NCBI GenBank assembly: GCA_032622095.1
Contig: CP136062.1
Location: 2,420,001-2,484,000 of the forward strand
DNA from: Siphonodentalium dalli
Taxonomy: Eukaryota > Mollusca > Scaphopoda > Gadilida > Siphonodentaliidae
Direction of reading: 5' to 3'
Length of the DNA: 64,000 nucleotides
The translations under genes and the position numbers were made by a program. This document shows positions 9,995-20,962 of this stretch, in pieces; position 1 is the stretch's first letter; the number at the start of each line of letters is the position of its first letter. The notes beneath the pieces were generated by a model. The model saw only the letters and a program-made list of their open reading frames with translations, was not told the DNA's origin and did not search any database.

Positions 9995-11697
9995 AATATT
10001 GCATGCAGAATAATATCTGTTTTGTAAATGTTATGTTATGATTAAATATGTTCAGTCAATCAACTGACAAACGATAACGACACATGTACATGTAATCCGA
10101 TGTTTTGAAGGACTCGTGACTGTTTTATAAGCAATGGCAGATGCGTATTTGTAGTGACCTGAAGATGTCTTATTATCACACATTTGTTCCAATTAGGGTG
10201 ACACAACATGTGATGAAAGATATAACCAATTTTAAATGCCATGCATATATAGCATTGGAATCGAACCAGCATTGTTATTTCCATACTAATTTGAAAATAA
10301 ATGTGCCTTTATATAATCTCTTTACAATGATACTGCCGACAGTGCATTATAGTCCGAGCGTTCAATGGTCTGATGGTTCGATATATCGTCTGAGGCAAAC
10401 CTGCGTACTATCAAATGATCGGACTATATTGTACAACCTAGAGTGCACATGTATTCGACTCATGTTTATCATTCAGTTGCTCTTTACATGTAGATGGAAT
10501 TGTCTAAATTTTGACTCCACTGTCAGAATTGCTATATTTATTTTTGTTAGAAATATTCAGTGTTGAAACTTTGGGTGCCCAAAACTTGGCGCCGGGCGAG
10601 ATATTTTCCAGCACTCCCGATACAAAATGTCGCAGAAATTGATTGCTCTGCATGGCGAAAAATAGGCCTGCTAGGAGGTGCCCACGTCTTGGTATACTGG
10701 ATTCGCCCCTTGCATGGCTATACATATTACCAAATTTAAGTAATTTCAACCCACAGTTAAAATAACTGTATACGTTTGAGTAATGTAAAACATGTAAACT
10801 GCTGCATTTACATGCATGTTATAGCAGTATTCAGTGCAGAATCTTTGTGCGCCCCGAGCCAATGACTCAAGGACATACACCTCCCAAAAAGTCCTTTCTC
10901 TGGCGAAAATAGGGGCGCGCACGCCGGGTGCGCCCCCCATTGGATACTTGGTACTGGGCTTACCTTCGAGGACCCCCTCATTAAAATCTCAGTTTGAATT
11001 CATGGTACTGGTCAAATGTCGTGTTTTATATGAATCATGATGTATATTTTATTTAATGAAATTAATTTGCATGGACAAAATAACAAATAAATCTGTCTGA
11101 TGATCCTTAAAGGGATACTGTACCCAAATGTTGTTGTTGGTTTCTTTAGTCTCTGAGTTGCAGAATAAGGTAACCAGATTTCCATTATTTGAAAGTCTGT
11201 TGAGTACGAAGTAATGTTACGGGTGGCAGATTAGCCGGAATGCAAAAATACCAATTGTCATTGTCCAGTAAATTTTGGACAATTTTCAAGCAAATGTACC
11301 TTATGTTATATTATATGCATACTTGTCCCATATACTCATTAAGTCATTGTATAGTCAATAGTCAGTGAGTGGCTTGAGTTTACGCCCCTTGTCAACATAA
11401 TTTTGTACACGATCATGTGTGCCATGTTTTGCCCAATCCTCTATCCATGAATTATTTTGATTACGTCTTGTACATGGAAATTTGTAATTTAATTTATGAA
11501 TCCAGCCATAAATTAAATTTATATCAAATTATTAACTTTGATTTTAAGATAACCTATTAACCTGAATGTTTACAGAATACATCTTCGAGTAAAATTGGGG
11601 TTCAGGTCATTGAAATGGAACTTCAGACCCATTTATCAACAAAAGCATCACTATACTTGGGCGAGCGTGGCCAAATACACCTGTAGTAATTCTAACA
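9995..11697. other. Anonymous DNA, one diverged duplication
   Basis: No supportable gene. A 141-codon plus-strand frame (10141-10566) has no recognisable domain, and its composition looks random. The 10,560-10,745 and 10,830-10,950 segments share diverged blocks (GGCGAAAA.TAGG, TGCCC/GCGCCC-rich stretches), suggesting an old repeat. CATTATAGTCCGAGCG near 10,345 and TCGGACTATA near 10,421 form a weak inverted pair. Confidence 0.4.
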
Positions 11698-12190
11698 AAG
11701 GGCTATAACTCTGGTGAAAATTGGCAGGTGGAACCCAAATTCGAACTTGGCCTGTATTTTGGACCAGTAAACTCACATACCAAATTTAATTCCATTCAAT
11801 TCAGAGTCTTCAGACTTACTAAAGTTATCAATGGCAAATGAAAAATGAGTGGAAATTCCAACAGAAAGGGCCATAATTCCGGTGAAAATTGGCGGGAGAA
11901 CCCCAAATTCAAACTTGACCTTTATTTTGGACCAGTAAACTCACATAGCAAATTTCATCCATTCAGTTCAGACTTACTAAAGTTATCAATGGCAAATGAA
12001 AATTGAGTGGAAATTCCAACAGAAAGGGCCATAATTCTGGTGAAAATTGGCGGTAGAACCCCAAATTTGAACTTGACCTTTATTTTGGGCATGTAATCCT
12101 ACATACAAAATTTCATCCATTCAGTTCAGACTTACTAAAGTTATCATCTGGAATAAACAAACAAATGGATGGACATAATACGTTCGTATT
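11698..12190. repeat. Diverged tandem repeat, ~160-bp unit, 3 copies
   Basis: Units start AAAGGGC(C/T)ATAA near 11698, 11865 and 12023. Each continues GGTGAAAATTGGC, ACCCCAAATT, ACTTG.CCT.TATTTTGG and a CAGACTTACTAAAGTTATCA end. The array ends in AACAAACAAATGGATGGACA. Repeats of this 'AAGGGCCATAA' type are, to my knowledge, widespread in marine invertebrate genomes, molluscs among them. The unit has no coding capacity. Confidence 0.85.
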
Positions 12191-12658
12191 TTAATAAAAA
12201 ATGGGCATATAACAATCGGTCAGCATCATTGAATTCCTTGTCGCAAATTACTCTAGAATCAGTTTCAAATAAAAAATAATCTACTTTTCCCAACAAAAAG
12301 CGCAGTAACAGGTGTGACCGACTAATTCAATACATCCAATCACTTGGAAGGTCATTTTAACAATGGATGCAGATATTGGTTCTCTCCAAGGGTGGTTAGT
12401 TATTTCCAATAATTACACCAACAGTGAGTGACCTTCAATCATTAATGAATCCAAGGCCTGTATGTCATTTTATTATTGGAATTTATGGAGGTTTGCATGA
12501 AAATACCATTTGATAATGCGACTTTTTATCCATTTAAAGATGGTCTAGCTCTTCTGGGCCACAATTACAACAACAACAACACTATTTTTTATAAATCCCG
12601 ATTTCAAGACTACAAATAATGAATAAATACAGAAGTCCAAGTCTGCTCGTACGTAAAC
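12191..12658. other. Anonymous AT-rich DNA
   Basis: No gene or recognised repeat. A short ACAACAACAACAAC run near 12,567 is the only local feature. Confidence 0.5.
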
Positions 12659-12849
12659 TACAGTAATGCCCTAAATAATCAACTCCTTAACCACAGCAGA
12701 ATTATGGGTAACTTTTCAGGATTTAGTCGGAAATATGGCTTGTGAGAGCTTCCGATGAATGGCAACAAGCCATATTTCCGACTAAATCCTGAAAAATTAT
12801 CCATAATTCTTCTGTGGTTAAGTAGTTGATTATTTAGGGCATTAGTGTA
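12659..12849. mobile_element. Family A MITE copy 4
   Basis: TA, CAGTAATGCCCTAAATAATC at the left. The right end is GATTATTTAGGGCATTAGTG then TA, with one change in the last bases. The hairpin tip is shortened (CTTGTGAGAGCTTCCGATG), so the left arm lacks the TTGCCATTCATCGG block that the right arm keeps. Confidence 0.85.
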
Positions 12850-12901
12850 GCTAAGAAATTGGAATAGCGAGATGCTGTATCTCGCTATCCCAATATCTTA
12901 G
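12850..12901. repeat. Short hairpin abutting family A copy 4
   Basis: GCTAAGAAATTGGAATAGCG then AGA is mirrored by TCTCGCTATCCCAATATC then TTAGC, with a 7-base loop. It begins at the base after the flanking TA of the MITE. This may be a separate tiny foldback or coincidental target structure. Confidence 0.6.
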
Positions 12902-13394
12902 CTGGTTTCGTACAGGCAGATTTGGACTAAAAATACAGATGAAACCGAAGACTGTTATTTCGATCCTAAGATCATGTTGGAATCTATAGTTTAAATACAA
13001 TATGCCGTGGTTGAGGCTGTTAACAAGATAGAGTTATACTTCTTGGTATGCTTTGAATGTTATCGCACGCATTTCTGTTCTAAAAATAGCCCCTAAAACT
13101 CTCCCGCGGATGTGATAAGAAATTAAAAATAAAATTTCTATTGATTGATACAATCTTTTCCAGACTGCATGGTGTCATCGATTCATATCTATTATTATGG
13201 TAACTTCCAGTACAATTGCGGCTTCAGCAAACTGATATACATGTATGTCATAGAAATGAAATTCGCCGACAGTCAGCAGTTCACTATAGTGCGTCCGCAG
13301 TCAAGGAATATAACCAGGGTTTCTTTACAGCAATTGTGGTGGCACAGCAGTCACAGAAAGTTTTACCACAGTTATAAATGCATAATAAATAGAG
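12902..13394. other. Anonymous DNA
   Basis: No gene seen. The plus frame 13145-13483 runs on into the foldback element at 13395 and shows no domain I recognise. Confidence 0.45.
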
Positions 13395-13537
13395 GATCTC
13401 AAACGAGTTACTATTTTATACGGAATTTATCAACCGAGTTCACTAAATTCGATTTGAGCCGAGGTTTACCGAGGCTCAAATAGAATTTAGTGGACGAGGT
13501 TGATAAATTACGTATAAAATAGAACGAGTTTGAGATA
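13395..13537. mobile_element. Foldback element, ~143 bp
   Basis: Inverted arms of ~65 bp: ATCTCAAACGAGTTACTATT ... TTTGAGCCGAGG, mirrored by CCGAGGCTCAAATAGAATTT ... CGAGTTTGAGAT. The arms differ at a handful of sites. Just outside on the right, TATCACATGATCA (13544) is mirrored by AATCATGTGATAA (13696), so the element may sit inside a larger structure ending near 13,710. Its class is unknown. Confidence 0.6.
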
Positions 13538-14649
13538 CTTTTTATCACATGATCATATAATCGCCAAAATTTTATCGAAAACAACAATAATTAACAGCCA
13601 GCGAACTTTGTCACAAAGAGCAGCGTGACGTCATTGCACGCGACGATATTACACGTGTCTATTACGCTCGAATATTACATTGGAAAATAGTGCTAATCAT
13701 GTGATAAACCCAGTTACTGGGTCAATTACTTAGGCCAAAAACAAAATATTATTTGAATCAATGAGGGAGGGAGGGCTTTATTTTTTATATTTTTTATGAA
13801 CATCGCAAGCATGGCTTACGATTGCATCCCTTGTTTAGTAATAGTCAGACAATGTAGAGGTAACTTTGTTATGCATATACACTCATTTAATCTGATAAGA
13901 AAATTACATTGTGCTACTGGTGTATGACATAGTGATTACCTTATAATGTTCAAATGCCCCTGAATATTCATAATTGTTATTTTATCTATGCATCTCCATT
14001 ATAACTGATCCTAAATTTCCACCGTTGCTGTCAAATGTTCTGGAGTTACAATTAGTGCACCAAACTATAATGATCAGCTAATCATTTTCTTCAATGTAGT
14101 CATCTACTTAAGTCACTATATGTATACATGATAGTCAATCTTCACACATTGCACAGAGATATGTTAAAAGTTCATGTATTTTGCTAAAATAATGCTCAAT
14201 ATGTATGGACATGTTGGTAAAAACATACCAAAATAATTTTGAAAAACAAAAATTTTACTTTAATTTGTCATAATATCAAATATAGAAATAAAACGTCCAA
14301 TGGGCGCCATTTGTTTCAATGCGACGGTGTCCGAGACTCAAACAATATTTTTTATATGGCCTTAGCGCTGTACAATATGTGAAATTTCCAGGTGACTGTG
14401 AATATTCAAGTAGACAAAACAATGTCTGAACATTCAGATTTATTCATCGATTCAAGTGCCTATTTGAATGTTAGTACTAAACACTGTTTAAACCAGATGA
14501 TAATTTGTTTTAAATATTCATGCAAAAAAGCTGTTTATAGATCTGAATAAAATGTCGGTGGGTTTCATATCACTATCCTACAAAATTGTGGCGGAATTGA
14601 TTACACCAATATTATACAAAGTGCATATTCATTATATATCTTCCACATC
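13538..14649. other. Anonymous AT-rich DNA
   Basis: Beyond the inverted TATCACATGAT pair at 13,544/13,697 I found no gene, tandem repeat or recognised element in this ~1.1 kb. Confidence 0.5.
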
Positions 14650-15558
14650 TTTAAGATGTCGAGAAAGGGTCAATAACTCTAAAATAAAAAACATAAAACA
14701 TTTCTATGTCGAAAAATAGCAATAACTCCACCAAAATGACTCCGATTGAACTCAAATCGCAGGTGCGCAGGTTCCCATGCTGGTTGACATCTGTGTCAAG
14801 TTTTAAAATAATTGACTGTAAAATGACAGAATACAGACTCGGGCAAAAAATGCATCCCACGATGTACGATTCTATGCTGCAAAAGGGCAATAAATCTGCC
14901 AAAATTACTACTCTGACTGAACTAAAAATCGCAGTTCAAAACTAGTGCAGGTTCTCATGCTGGTTGACATCTGTGCCAAGTTTTAACCCTTTACCCAACA
15001 GAAGGGCCCTGTGCCAATGCATTCTCTTATATATGCGAGTCGACCATAGGTCGCCTCGCATATATAAGAGAATGCATTGGCTTAACACATTAAAAATTAT
15101 AAAATTGTTAAAGAATGTAAGAAAAAATGGTAAAAAGTGTTAAAAAAAGATTTTTTTTTAGGCCAATGCATTCTCTTATATATGCGAGGCGACCTATGGT
15201 CGACTCGCATATATAAGAGAATGCATTGGCACAGGGCATAACTGTAACTATCACAATGTGGTCAAGGAGCCGGTTCCAATGATATACATATTTGTATAGT
15301 TCTATTGAGACAGACCGAAGATATTTTAGGCTGTTGAAGCTTTATTTGGCCCGTTTTGGCCGTTTTGTTGGGTAAAGGGTTAAAATAATTGACTGTAAAA
15401 TGACGGAATACAGGCTCGAACAATAGAAGCTTCCCAGGATGTATGACTCTATGTCGAAAAAAGGGAAATAACTCTTGTCAAAATGGCTCCGACTGAACAC
15501 AAAATTGTAGGTGCGCAGGTTCCCATGCTGGTTGACATCTGTGCCAAGTAGATGAGGT
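14650..15558. repeat. Diverged ~170-bp tandem repeat interrupted by a MITE
   Basis: Markers TATGTCGAAAAATAGCAATA (14707), TATGCTGCAAAAGGGCAATA (about 14873) and TATGTCGAAAAAAGGGAAAT (about 15449) start homologous units. Each continues to GCAGGTTC.CATGCTGGTTG, ACATCTGTG.CAAG and AAAATAATTGACTGTAAAAT. Removing the 14983-15383 insertion gives a steady period of about 170-180. A partial extra unit lies upstream (GATGTCGAGAAAGGGTCAAT, about 14655). Confidence 0.8.
14983..15383. mobile_element. piggyBac-like MITE (family C) with clean TTAA duplication
   Basis: TTAA at 14983-14986, then CCCTTTACCCAACAGAAG. The right end is CGTTTTGTTGGGTAAAGGG, then TTAA at 15380-15383. The neighbouring repeat unit has the unoccupied site, AAGTTTTAAAATAATTGAC, at about 14799-14817 with a single TTAA, so insertion with TTAA duplication can be read directly. 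Inside are two core hairpins (15013-15081, 15162-15230) in opposite orientation, then a unique CATAACTGTAACTATCACA tail. No transposase is encoded. Confidence 0.88.
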
Positions 15559-15632
15559 CCAGAATAATCCATAGTGTAACATGTTGTAATGAATGTAGTG
15601 AAAATAAATTGTCAATTTTATAATTTCCTCTC

Positions 15633-15885
15633 AATCCTTGAAATAGGGTGTCTGTCATTTGAAGAATGAGTTCCCCAGAGGGTGAATTTAGTGATGCTAC
15701 CCCGCATAGCAGGCTAGCATCACCAAATTCACCCTCTGGGGACCTCATTCTGCTTACAACTCAGCAGAATGAGGTTCCCAGAGAGTGAATTTGGTGATGC
15801 TAGCCCGCTATGCGGGGTAGCATCACTAAATTCACCCTCTGGGGACCTCATTCTGCAAATGATAGACACCCTATTTCAAGGCTTG
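15633..15885. mobile_element. hAT-like MITE (family F, short form) with 8-bp TSD
   Basis: It is flanked by identical TTTCCTCT at 15625-15632 and 15886-15893. Ends are CAATCCTTGAAATAGGGTG and CACCCTATTTCAAGGCTTG. Two palindromic modules with AGAGGGTGAATTTAGTGATG and the CCCGCATAGC...GCTATGCGGG centre are joined by a short linker, CTTACAACTCAGC. The ~180-bp centre of the long form is absent. This is the cleanest hAT-type target duplication in the window. Confidence 0.9.
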
Positions 15886-15893
15886 TTTCCTCT

Positions 15894-16629
15894 ACTGTTG
15901 ATGGTGGCGATACGAAAAATTGTCAGTACACTTATTTTACACGCGAATTTAACTTTTAACATTTTGTCGCATGGTTTATGGTACTAATCAATGTTTATAT
16001 GCAGTGCCAAATGATGACATCCCTACATTAAATCTTCAAATTGTTTAAAATAAAACAAAATATAATGATTCCTTGACTTTATCTACATGTACAAGTATAT
16101 TACCATTGATATTCAGAACAGGGCTGTATTTACATGTATCTACTGAAATATTTATCTATGGTTAGACTGTGTTCAATACTACAGTATGTACTTCTGGGCC
16201 ATTGTTCAGATCATCTAAGTCAAAATAAAATTGTGGATGTTGGATGTGTCACTAAATGATAACACTGTGGCTTGGGTCTCTATTGTTCCCAATATATTCA
16301 CAGCAATTAATATAAAACATTTTAAAGAGAAACAATTTCCCAATGTCGATCAGCTTCAGACCAGAATATTATAACAATGCATCGCAAAACTGAAGCAATG
16401 CCCTGGACACCCAACGACCATATTCTGTATTCTCCTTTGTTCTAAAGCTTGTCGATTCATAACTATTGATTGCCTACCTTAGTCTCGTAAATGAGAGGGT
16501 TCAAGAAGCGTAGCCGATAGCAACTATTGAAAATCTGTACCAAATCTCACCCAGGATGTTGCCATTAAAAGGACAGATTTTCGCACTTTATAAATGAACT
16601 ACATTGTATGTTGCTATACTTCTGTCAAT
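15894..16629. other. Anonymous AT-rich DNA
   Basis: No gene, tandem repeat or recognised transposon. Short frames here show no domain. Confidence 0.5.
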
Positions 16630-16847
16630 TACAGTAATGCTCTAATTAATCGACTCCTTAACCACAGCATAATTATGGGTAACTTTTCAGGATTTAGTCG
16701 GAAATATGGCTTGTTGCCATTCATCGGAAAGCTCTCGGGGGAGAGCTTTCCGATGAATGGCAACAAGCCATATTTCCGACTAAATCCTGAAAAGTTACCC
16801 ATAATTATGCTGTGGTTAAGGAGTCGATTAATTAGAGCATCACTGTA
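16630..16847. mobile_element. Family A MITE copy 5, near-perfect palindrome
   Basis: TA, CAGTAATGCTCTAATTAATC, two ~100-bp arms meeting at CTCTCGGGGGAGAG, and mirror end TTAGAGCATCACTG then TA. The compensating change TGCTCTAA/TTAGAGCA is present on both ends, which suggests this sub-lineage transposed after acquiring it. A plus-strand frame (16594-16848) is just the hairpin read through. Confidence 0.87.
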
Positions 16848-17595
16848 ACACTGTCCTTACATGGGAACAACCGGGAGCAGCCCACCGTCTTCAAAAATCT
16901 CATATTCAACTCTGGGATATCAGCATTAACACTGTCTTTACTGTTTGGATTATCCCTTCAGTTATAAATGTATATACATTGAAATGGTCTATTATTCATC
17001 TGGAGGGATTTTCATGATATATAAGCAGACAACAAACAAACGAATAGATAATACAAATGTGTAGAAGGATTCTTATTAATTTGTGGGAATGTTCAGATAC
17101 TTTTAAAGATACAGGCAGCGTTGGCGGTGGGTATGCTGTTAAAATATTCACCTCCGTCAAAAACCGCCATAAATAGAAAAAGAATAGTAAAATAATGACA
17201 GACTTGTTCTTATACCAATCAGAAATATGGCATAAACAGTATGTTATTGTCAAAATGTTTTTCATTTGTTGTGTAAACAAAAGCAAAAAAACGTTACAGA
17301 ACCTGGCTTTTGTTTAGATCTGGATATGGTAAACATAAAGAACGTTATTTGTTACTGCTTTCCTGATATGGAAATAATAAAGAGCGTTTATATCATTTGT
17401 GTGTGATTAACCAATAGAATTGCGCTGTATTATGTAAACAGAAGCAAAACTTCTGTAACTCGAGCAGGCTCTTGTTTACGTACACCATCGTACATCTTGA
17501 CGACAATATACTATTTATGCGCTGATTATGTTTGGCATATGAACAAAACTATATATATTTTAATATTCCTTCTGTTGATGGCGATTTGAACAAAT
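16848..17595. other. Anonymous DNA with family G half-copy and direct repeats
   Basis: 17058-17100 repeats the GTAGAAGGATTCTTATTAAT.TGTGGGAATGTTCAGATAC segment of family G. About 17,275-17,320 and 17,436-17,485 share diverged TGTAAACA.AAGCAAAA and GCTTTTGTTTA/GCTCTTGTTTAC blocks. No gene is visible. Confidence 0.45.
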
Positions 17596-17885
17596 ATTGA
17601 CATTGTGATGGTTACAGTTATGCCCTGTGCCAATGCATTCTCTTATATATGCGAGTCAACCATAGGTCGCCTCGCATATATAAGAGAATGCATTGGCCTT
17701 TTTTTAACACTTTTTACCATTTTTCCTTACATTCTTTAACAATTTTATAATTTGTTCTAACATTTTTGAAAAAAAATTATAATATTTTTCTACATTCTTT
17801 GACAATTTTATCATTTTTAATATGTGTTAAGCCAATGCATTCTCTTATATATGCGAGGCGACCTATGGCAGTTGCCCGTACCTTT
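17596..17885. mobile_element. Family C piggyBac-like MITE, truncated reverse copy
   Basis: It begins CATTGTGATGGTTACAGTTA then TGCCC, the reverse complement of the family C tail. It then has a complete core hairpin (17629-17697), an AT-rich linker and the first half of a second hairpin (from 17832) that breaks off at ATGCGAGGCGACCTATGG. Both CCCTTT termini are missing, so it is decayed. Confidence 0.7.
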
Positions 17886-18005
17886 AAAGTTCAACAAACA
17901 GCCTATGGCCATTTGTTAACTTTTTATCTAATACATGTATTTCCCAAGGGAACGGAACTACTCGTCAATGAGTATTTAGTAAAGATAAGGTTAAAACATA
18001 CTATG

Positions 18006-18172
18006 TACAGTAATGCCCTAATTAATCGACTCCATACCACAGCAGAATTATGGGTAACTTTTTTTCAGGATTTAGTCAGAATATGGCTTGTTGCCATTCA
18101 TCGGAAAGTTCCTGAAAAATTACCAATAATTCTGCTTTGATTAAGGAGTCGATTATTTAGGGCATTACCGTA
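18006..18172. mobile_element. Family A MITE copy 6, internally deleted
   Basis: The left end is TACAGTAATGCCCTAATTAA and the right end TTATTTAGGGCATTACCGTA. The left arm runs to TTGCCATTCATCGGAAAG, but the right arm lacks most of its mirror segment and rejoins at TCCTGAAAAATTACC. A run of five or six T in ACTTTTTTTCAGG is also unusual for the family. Confidence 0.8.
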
Positions 18173-18184
18173 TTTTCCACACTT

Positions 18185-18206
18185 GGGGGGGGGGGGGGGG
18201 GGGGGG
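18185..18206. repeat. Poly-G homopolymer
   Basis: Twenty-two consecutive G, directly downstream of a family A copy. Length is unreliable. Such runs can form G-quadruplex structures, but nothing around it suggests a function. Confidence 0.95.
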
Positions 18207-18517
18207 CTATTTTACCACTATTCCCCAGATCTCCATTGCAGTGATCTCTTATAGATTACTAGTATACATTTACTAGATTCCAGCCAAGTCATATCTGTAG
18301 CCAGGATAAAATATACAACCCATGTGACCTCAGGGGTTAGAAGCACTGGCAATCTTGTGTCTGAAGATTAATCACCACTCCACACTGAAGCCAGTCACCT
18401 CAGGACAAACTGATTGCTGGCCCAGATCTGGACCAAACTATCAGGTCAAGCCAATCTGCCCCTGTCTGGGGAAATACTGTGAGTCATTGACTGAACATTA
18501 GAATGGCTTAGAATAGA
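18207..18517. other. Anonymous DNA
   Basis: Moderately GC-balanced sequence, with no gene or recognised repeat. Confidence 0.45.
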
Positions 18518-19021
18518 TCATGCCATGAATCTCTATACTCTACTATATTCCACCTGTACAAATTAAACCTTGGAACTTTTTGAAGTTTCGACAGGTAACC
18601 TTATTAAGCCGAAAAAATAACGCAGAGAATATATTTCTTAGTTATTATCTGTTCCTTAATAATGTACTTGGCTGCAGGTGAAGGCACCAACTCGAAATTT
18701 CATGATTAAAGTCAATTAGTGAGAGATTTTTCTTTGCATCGCTTACAATTATGGAATTTCTCCTGGGTATTAAATTAATTCAATGTTTATTGCGATATCG
18801 GCTCACAAAATTCTGAGAAAACCATGCAATTTTGGGTTGGGACATTCACCTACAGTGAAGTACATTATTAAGGAACAGATAATAACTAAGAAATATATTC
18901 CCCGTGTTATTGTTTCGACTTTATAATGTTCCCTGTCAAAACTTCAAAAAGTTCCAAGGTTTTGTACTGGTGGAATATGATATCAATATGGGCATTAGTC
19001 AGAGTAGAGATTCATGGCATG
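18518..19021. mobile_element. Long foldback element, ~185-bp arms
   Basis: The left arm (18518-18705) reads TCATGCCATGAATCTCTA ... ATTCCACCTGTACAA ... CTTGGAACTTTTTGAAGTTT ... TTAGTTATTATCTGTTCCTT. The right arm (18838-19021) is its reverse complement with scattered differences. The loop of ~130 bp is unique. No terminal block matches families A or F, and target duplications are not evident. A small plus frame at 18904-19119 lies in the right arm and is not a gene. Confidence 0.75.
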
Positions 19022-20530
19022 ACAAGCCCGTAGCCAGGGGGGTTCGTACCCTTCGAACGAACGGCCCTTCTTCCTGCATGTGCCCGGTGGGGGTAATTGC
19101 CGTTCGCCGTTCGGCCTAACGTGTCATGTGCAGCAGTTGACCAAACGGCAATTCCTGAGCGGGACCTCCATTCGAACGAACGACGTATATACGTATATAA
19201 ATATAGTCATATAGTACATGCAGGCTTAGTCTGAATAGAGACTGGTGCATACAAATTCAATAAATACAGACCGTCAACCCATGTCGGTATAAAGCTGCTT
19301 TCACTGACATGCTGCTGATGCATGCGTCTATCGGATGCATATAATTGTCAGCCGCAACCCCAGTGATATATATGTATGGTTTGAAACGTCCCGACGACAG
19401 ACCCATGCATTGGCCGTCAGCAGCGGGTATGTGAAAGCAGCTTAAGATTCCGGAATTCATTAATGGGGTTCAACAACATAATTAACTAAAAGTAGCCTGA
19501 CGGAATCATTGGATATCAAGACCCATGCATACAGCGAATGGGTGTCATGTAAAGCATGTGCACATCCCATCGAACATCCGGAGAATTTCATTTCAGCCTA
19601 CATATAGCCGGGGCAGAGACCGGTACACGCAAATACTACAGAGTGCCAATTAAGCTACATGTATGTCCATCAATCTTGGTCAAAATTTTCAACTGTTCGA
19701 AATATCATGCCCAACACAATAATAGTTGGAAATTTCACACGAAACAATATATATAGGTTCAAATTGTTTTCGTAGATCGATTTTCCAACAATCTATTGGT
19801 GGGAAATATTTTGTTTTAGACCATCATTTGCATATTGTCCTACTTTTGGTCGAAATTTTTGACTGAAATGACCATCAGTCAGCATCAGTTGGAAATTTTC
19901 CAAACTTATAGGGGGTGTCAGGTTTGAAGTTGCTAACAATTGGAAACCTTGAGGCTACTCAATAGATGCTAGGATTTTGCAATTTGTATGTTCATATTTC
20001 AAAATTTTCTCACACAGGCCCGAACCATGGTCGGCCCAGTGTGTCCTGGTCCCTCCCATATGGTCAGTTAAAAACTTATAAATAACTTAAGAAAAACAAA
20101 TTGGGTAAGGGGGATTCCCTGCAGATAGACTACTATAGATGTTGATTTAACAATTTTCAGGTTCAGGTCACAAACTTGTCTGATACTGGTTCGAACCATG
20201 GTCGGGCCCACTGGATTCTGTTACTCCCCCACAATACATTTGGTTCATTCAGAATAGCTATAGGCTATATACATGTAGATACCATTTAAATCCAGGCCTG
20301 TGAGAGAAAACTTGTAAAAATCAAAGCTCAACTTCTTGTGTCAGGGAGGATCTAAATTACGCCGTTTGAATCGTATTTTTCCAAAATTTTCCCCGGGGAG
20401 AAACCCCAGAACCCCCTCAATACGAAAGGGGGTCACCCCCTCTCGTCGCTTCGCAGCTCGTGTCTGTCCAATGCCCTCATTATATATGACGAACTATCTT
20501 TGCTAGTGGCTGGCTACGGACTTGCATGAT
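19016..20530. mobile_element. Possible ~1.5-kb element with CCGTAGCCAG termini
   Basis: The left end is CATGACAAGCCCGTAGCCAG. The right end reads, in complement, CATGCAAGTCCGTAGCCAGC. The interior contains two diverged direct blocks with CGAACCATGGTCGG.CCCA (about 20,025 and 20,195), plus the GC-rich AAGGGGGTCACCCCCTCTCG block near the right end. No coding region is visible. The left end overlaps the end of the 18518-19021 foldback. Class is uncertain and the boundaries are tentative. Confidence 0.4.
19291..19444. mobile_element. Small foldback element nested in the 19-20.5-kb element
   Basis: AAAGCTGCTTTCACTGACAT then GCTGCTGATGCATG is mirrored by CATGCATTGGCCGTCAGCAG then CGGGTATGTGAAAGCAGCTT. 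The loop is about 85 bp. The minus frame 19257-19460 spans it and is a palindrome artefact. Confidence 0.6.
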
Positions 20531-20580
20531 CTAGGCTTAGAATAGCTGATCCTGCTGGGGAGAATTATTCCCAGAGACAC

Positions 20581-20796
20581 TACAGTAATGCTCTAAGTAA
20601 TCGACTTCTTAATCACAGCAGAATTATGGGTAACTTTTCAGGATTTAGTTGGAAATATGGCTTGTTGCCATTCATCGGAAGACCTCGGGGAGAGCTTTCC
20701 GATGAATGGCAACAAGCCATATTTCCGACTAAATCCTGAAAAGTTACCCATAATTCTGCTGTGGTTAAGAAGTCGATTACTTAGAGCAGTACTGTA
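20581..20796. mobile_element. Family A MITE copy 7
   Basis: TACAGTAATGCTCTAAGTAA to TTACTTAGAGCAGTACTGTA. The arms are ~100 bp and meet at GACCTCGGGGAGAGC. It shares the TGCTCTAA terminal variant with copy 5, so these two are closest relatives in the window. Confidence 0.87.
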
Positions 20797-20962
20797 CATG
20801 CACTGTCCTTAACAGAACAATTATAAATCAGGCTTGCTATGCACCTCGTTGGGTTGATTCATCGTTTTTGTCTACTCAGATGATTTTAACCAGGAGGATT
20901 TGGCTCTTCCCCAACATAAACAATTTTATCAACAACAATAGCTAGATAGTGTATATGAACAC

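Noticed and set aside
10141-10566. 141-codon plus-strand frame as a gene
   Set aside because: No domain or signal peptide pattern I could defend. Length is within chance expectation for a 64-kb window.
20022-20215. tRNA-like GGTTCGAACC motif
   Set aside because: Only the B-box-like word is present. No A box at the right distance, no acceptor stem and no cloverleaf could be found.
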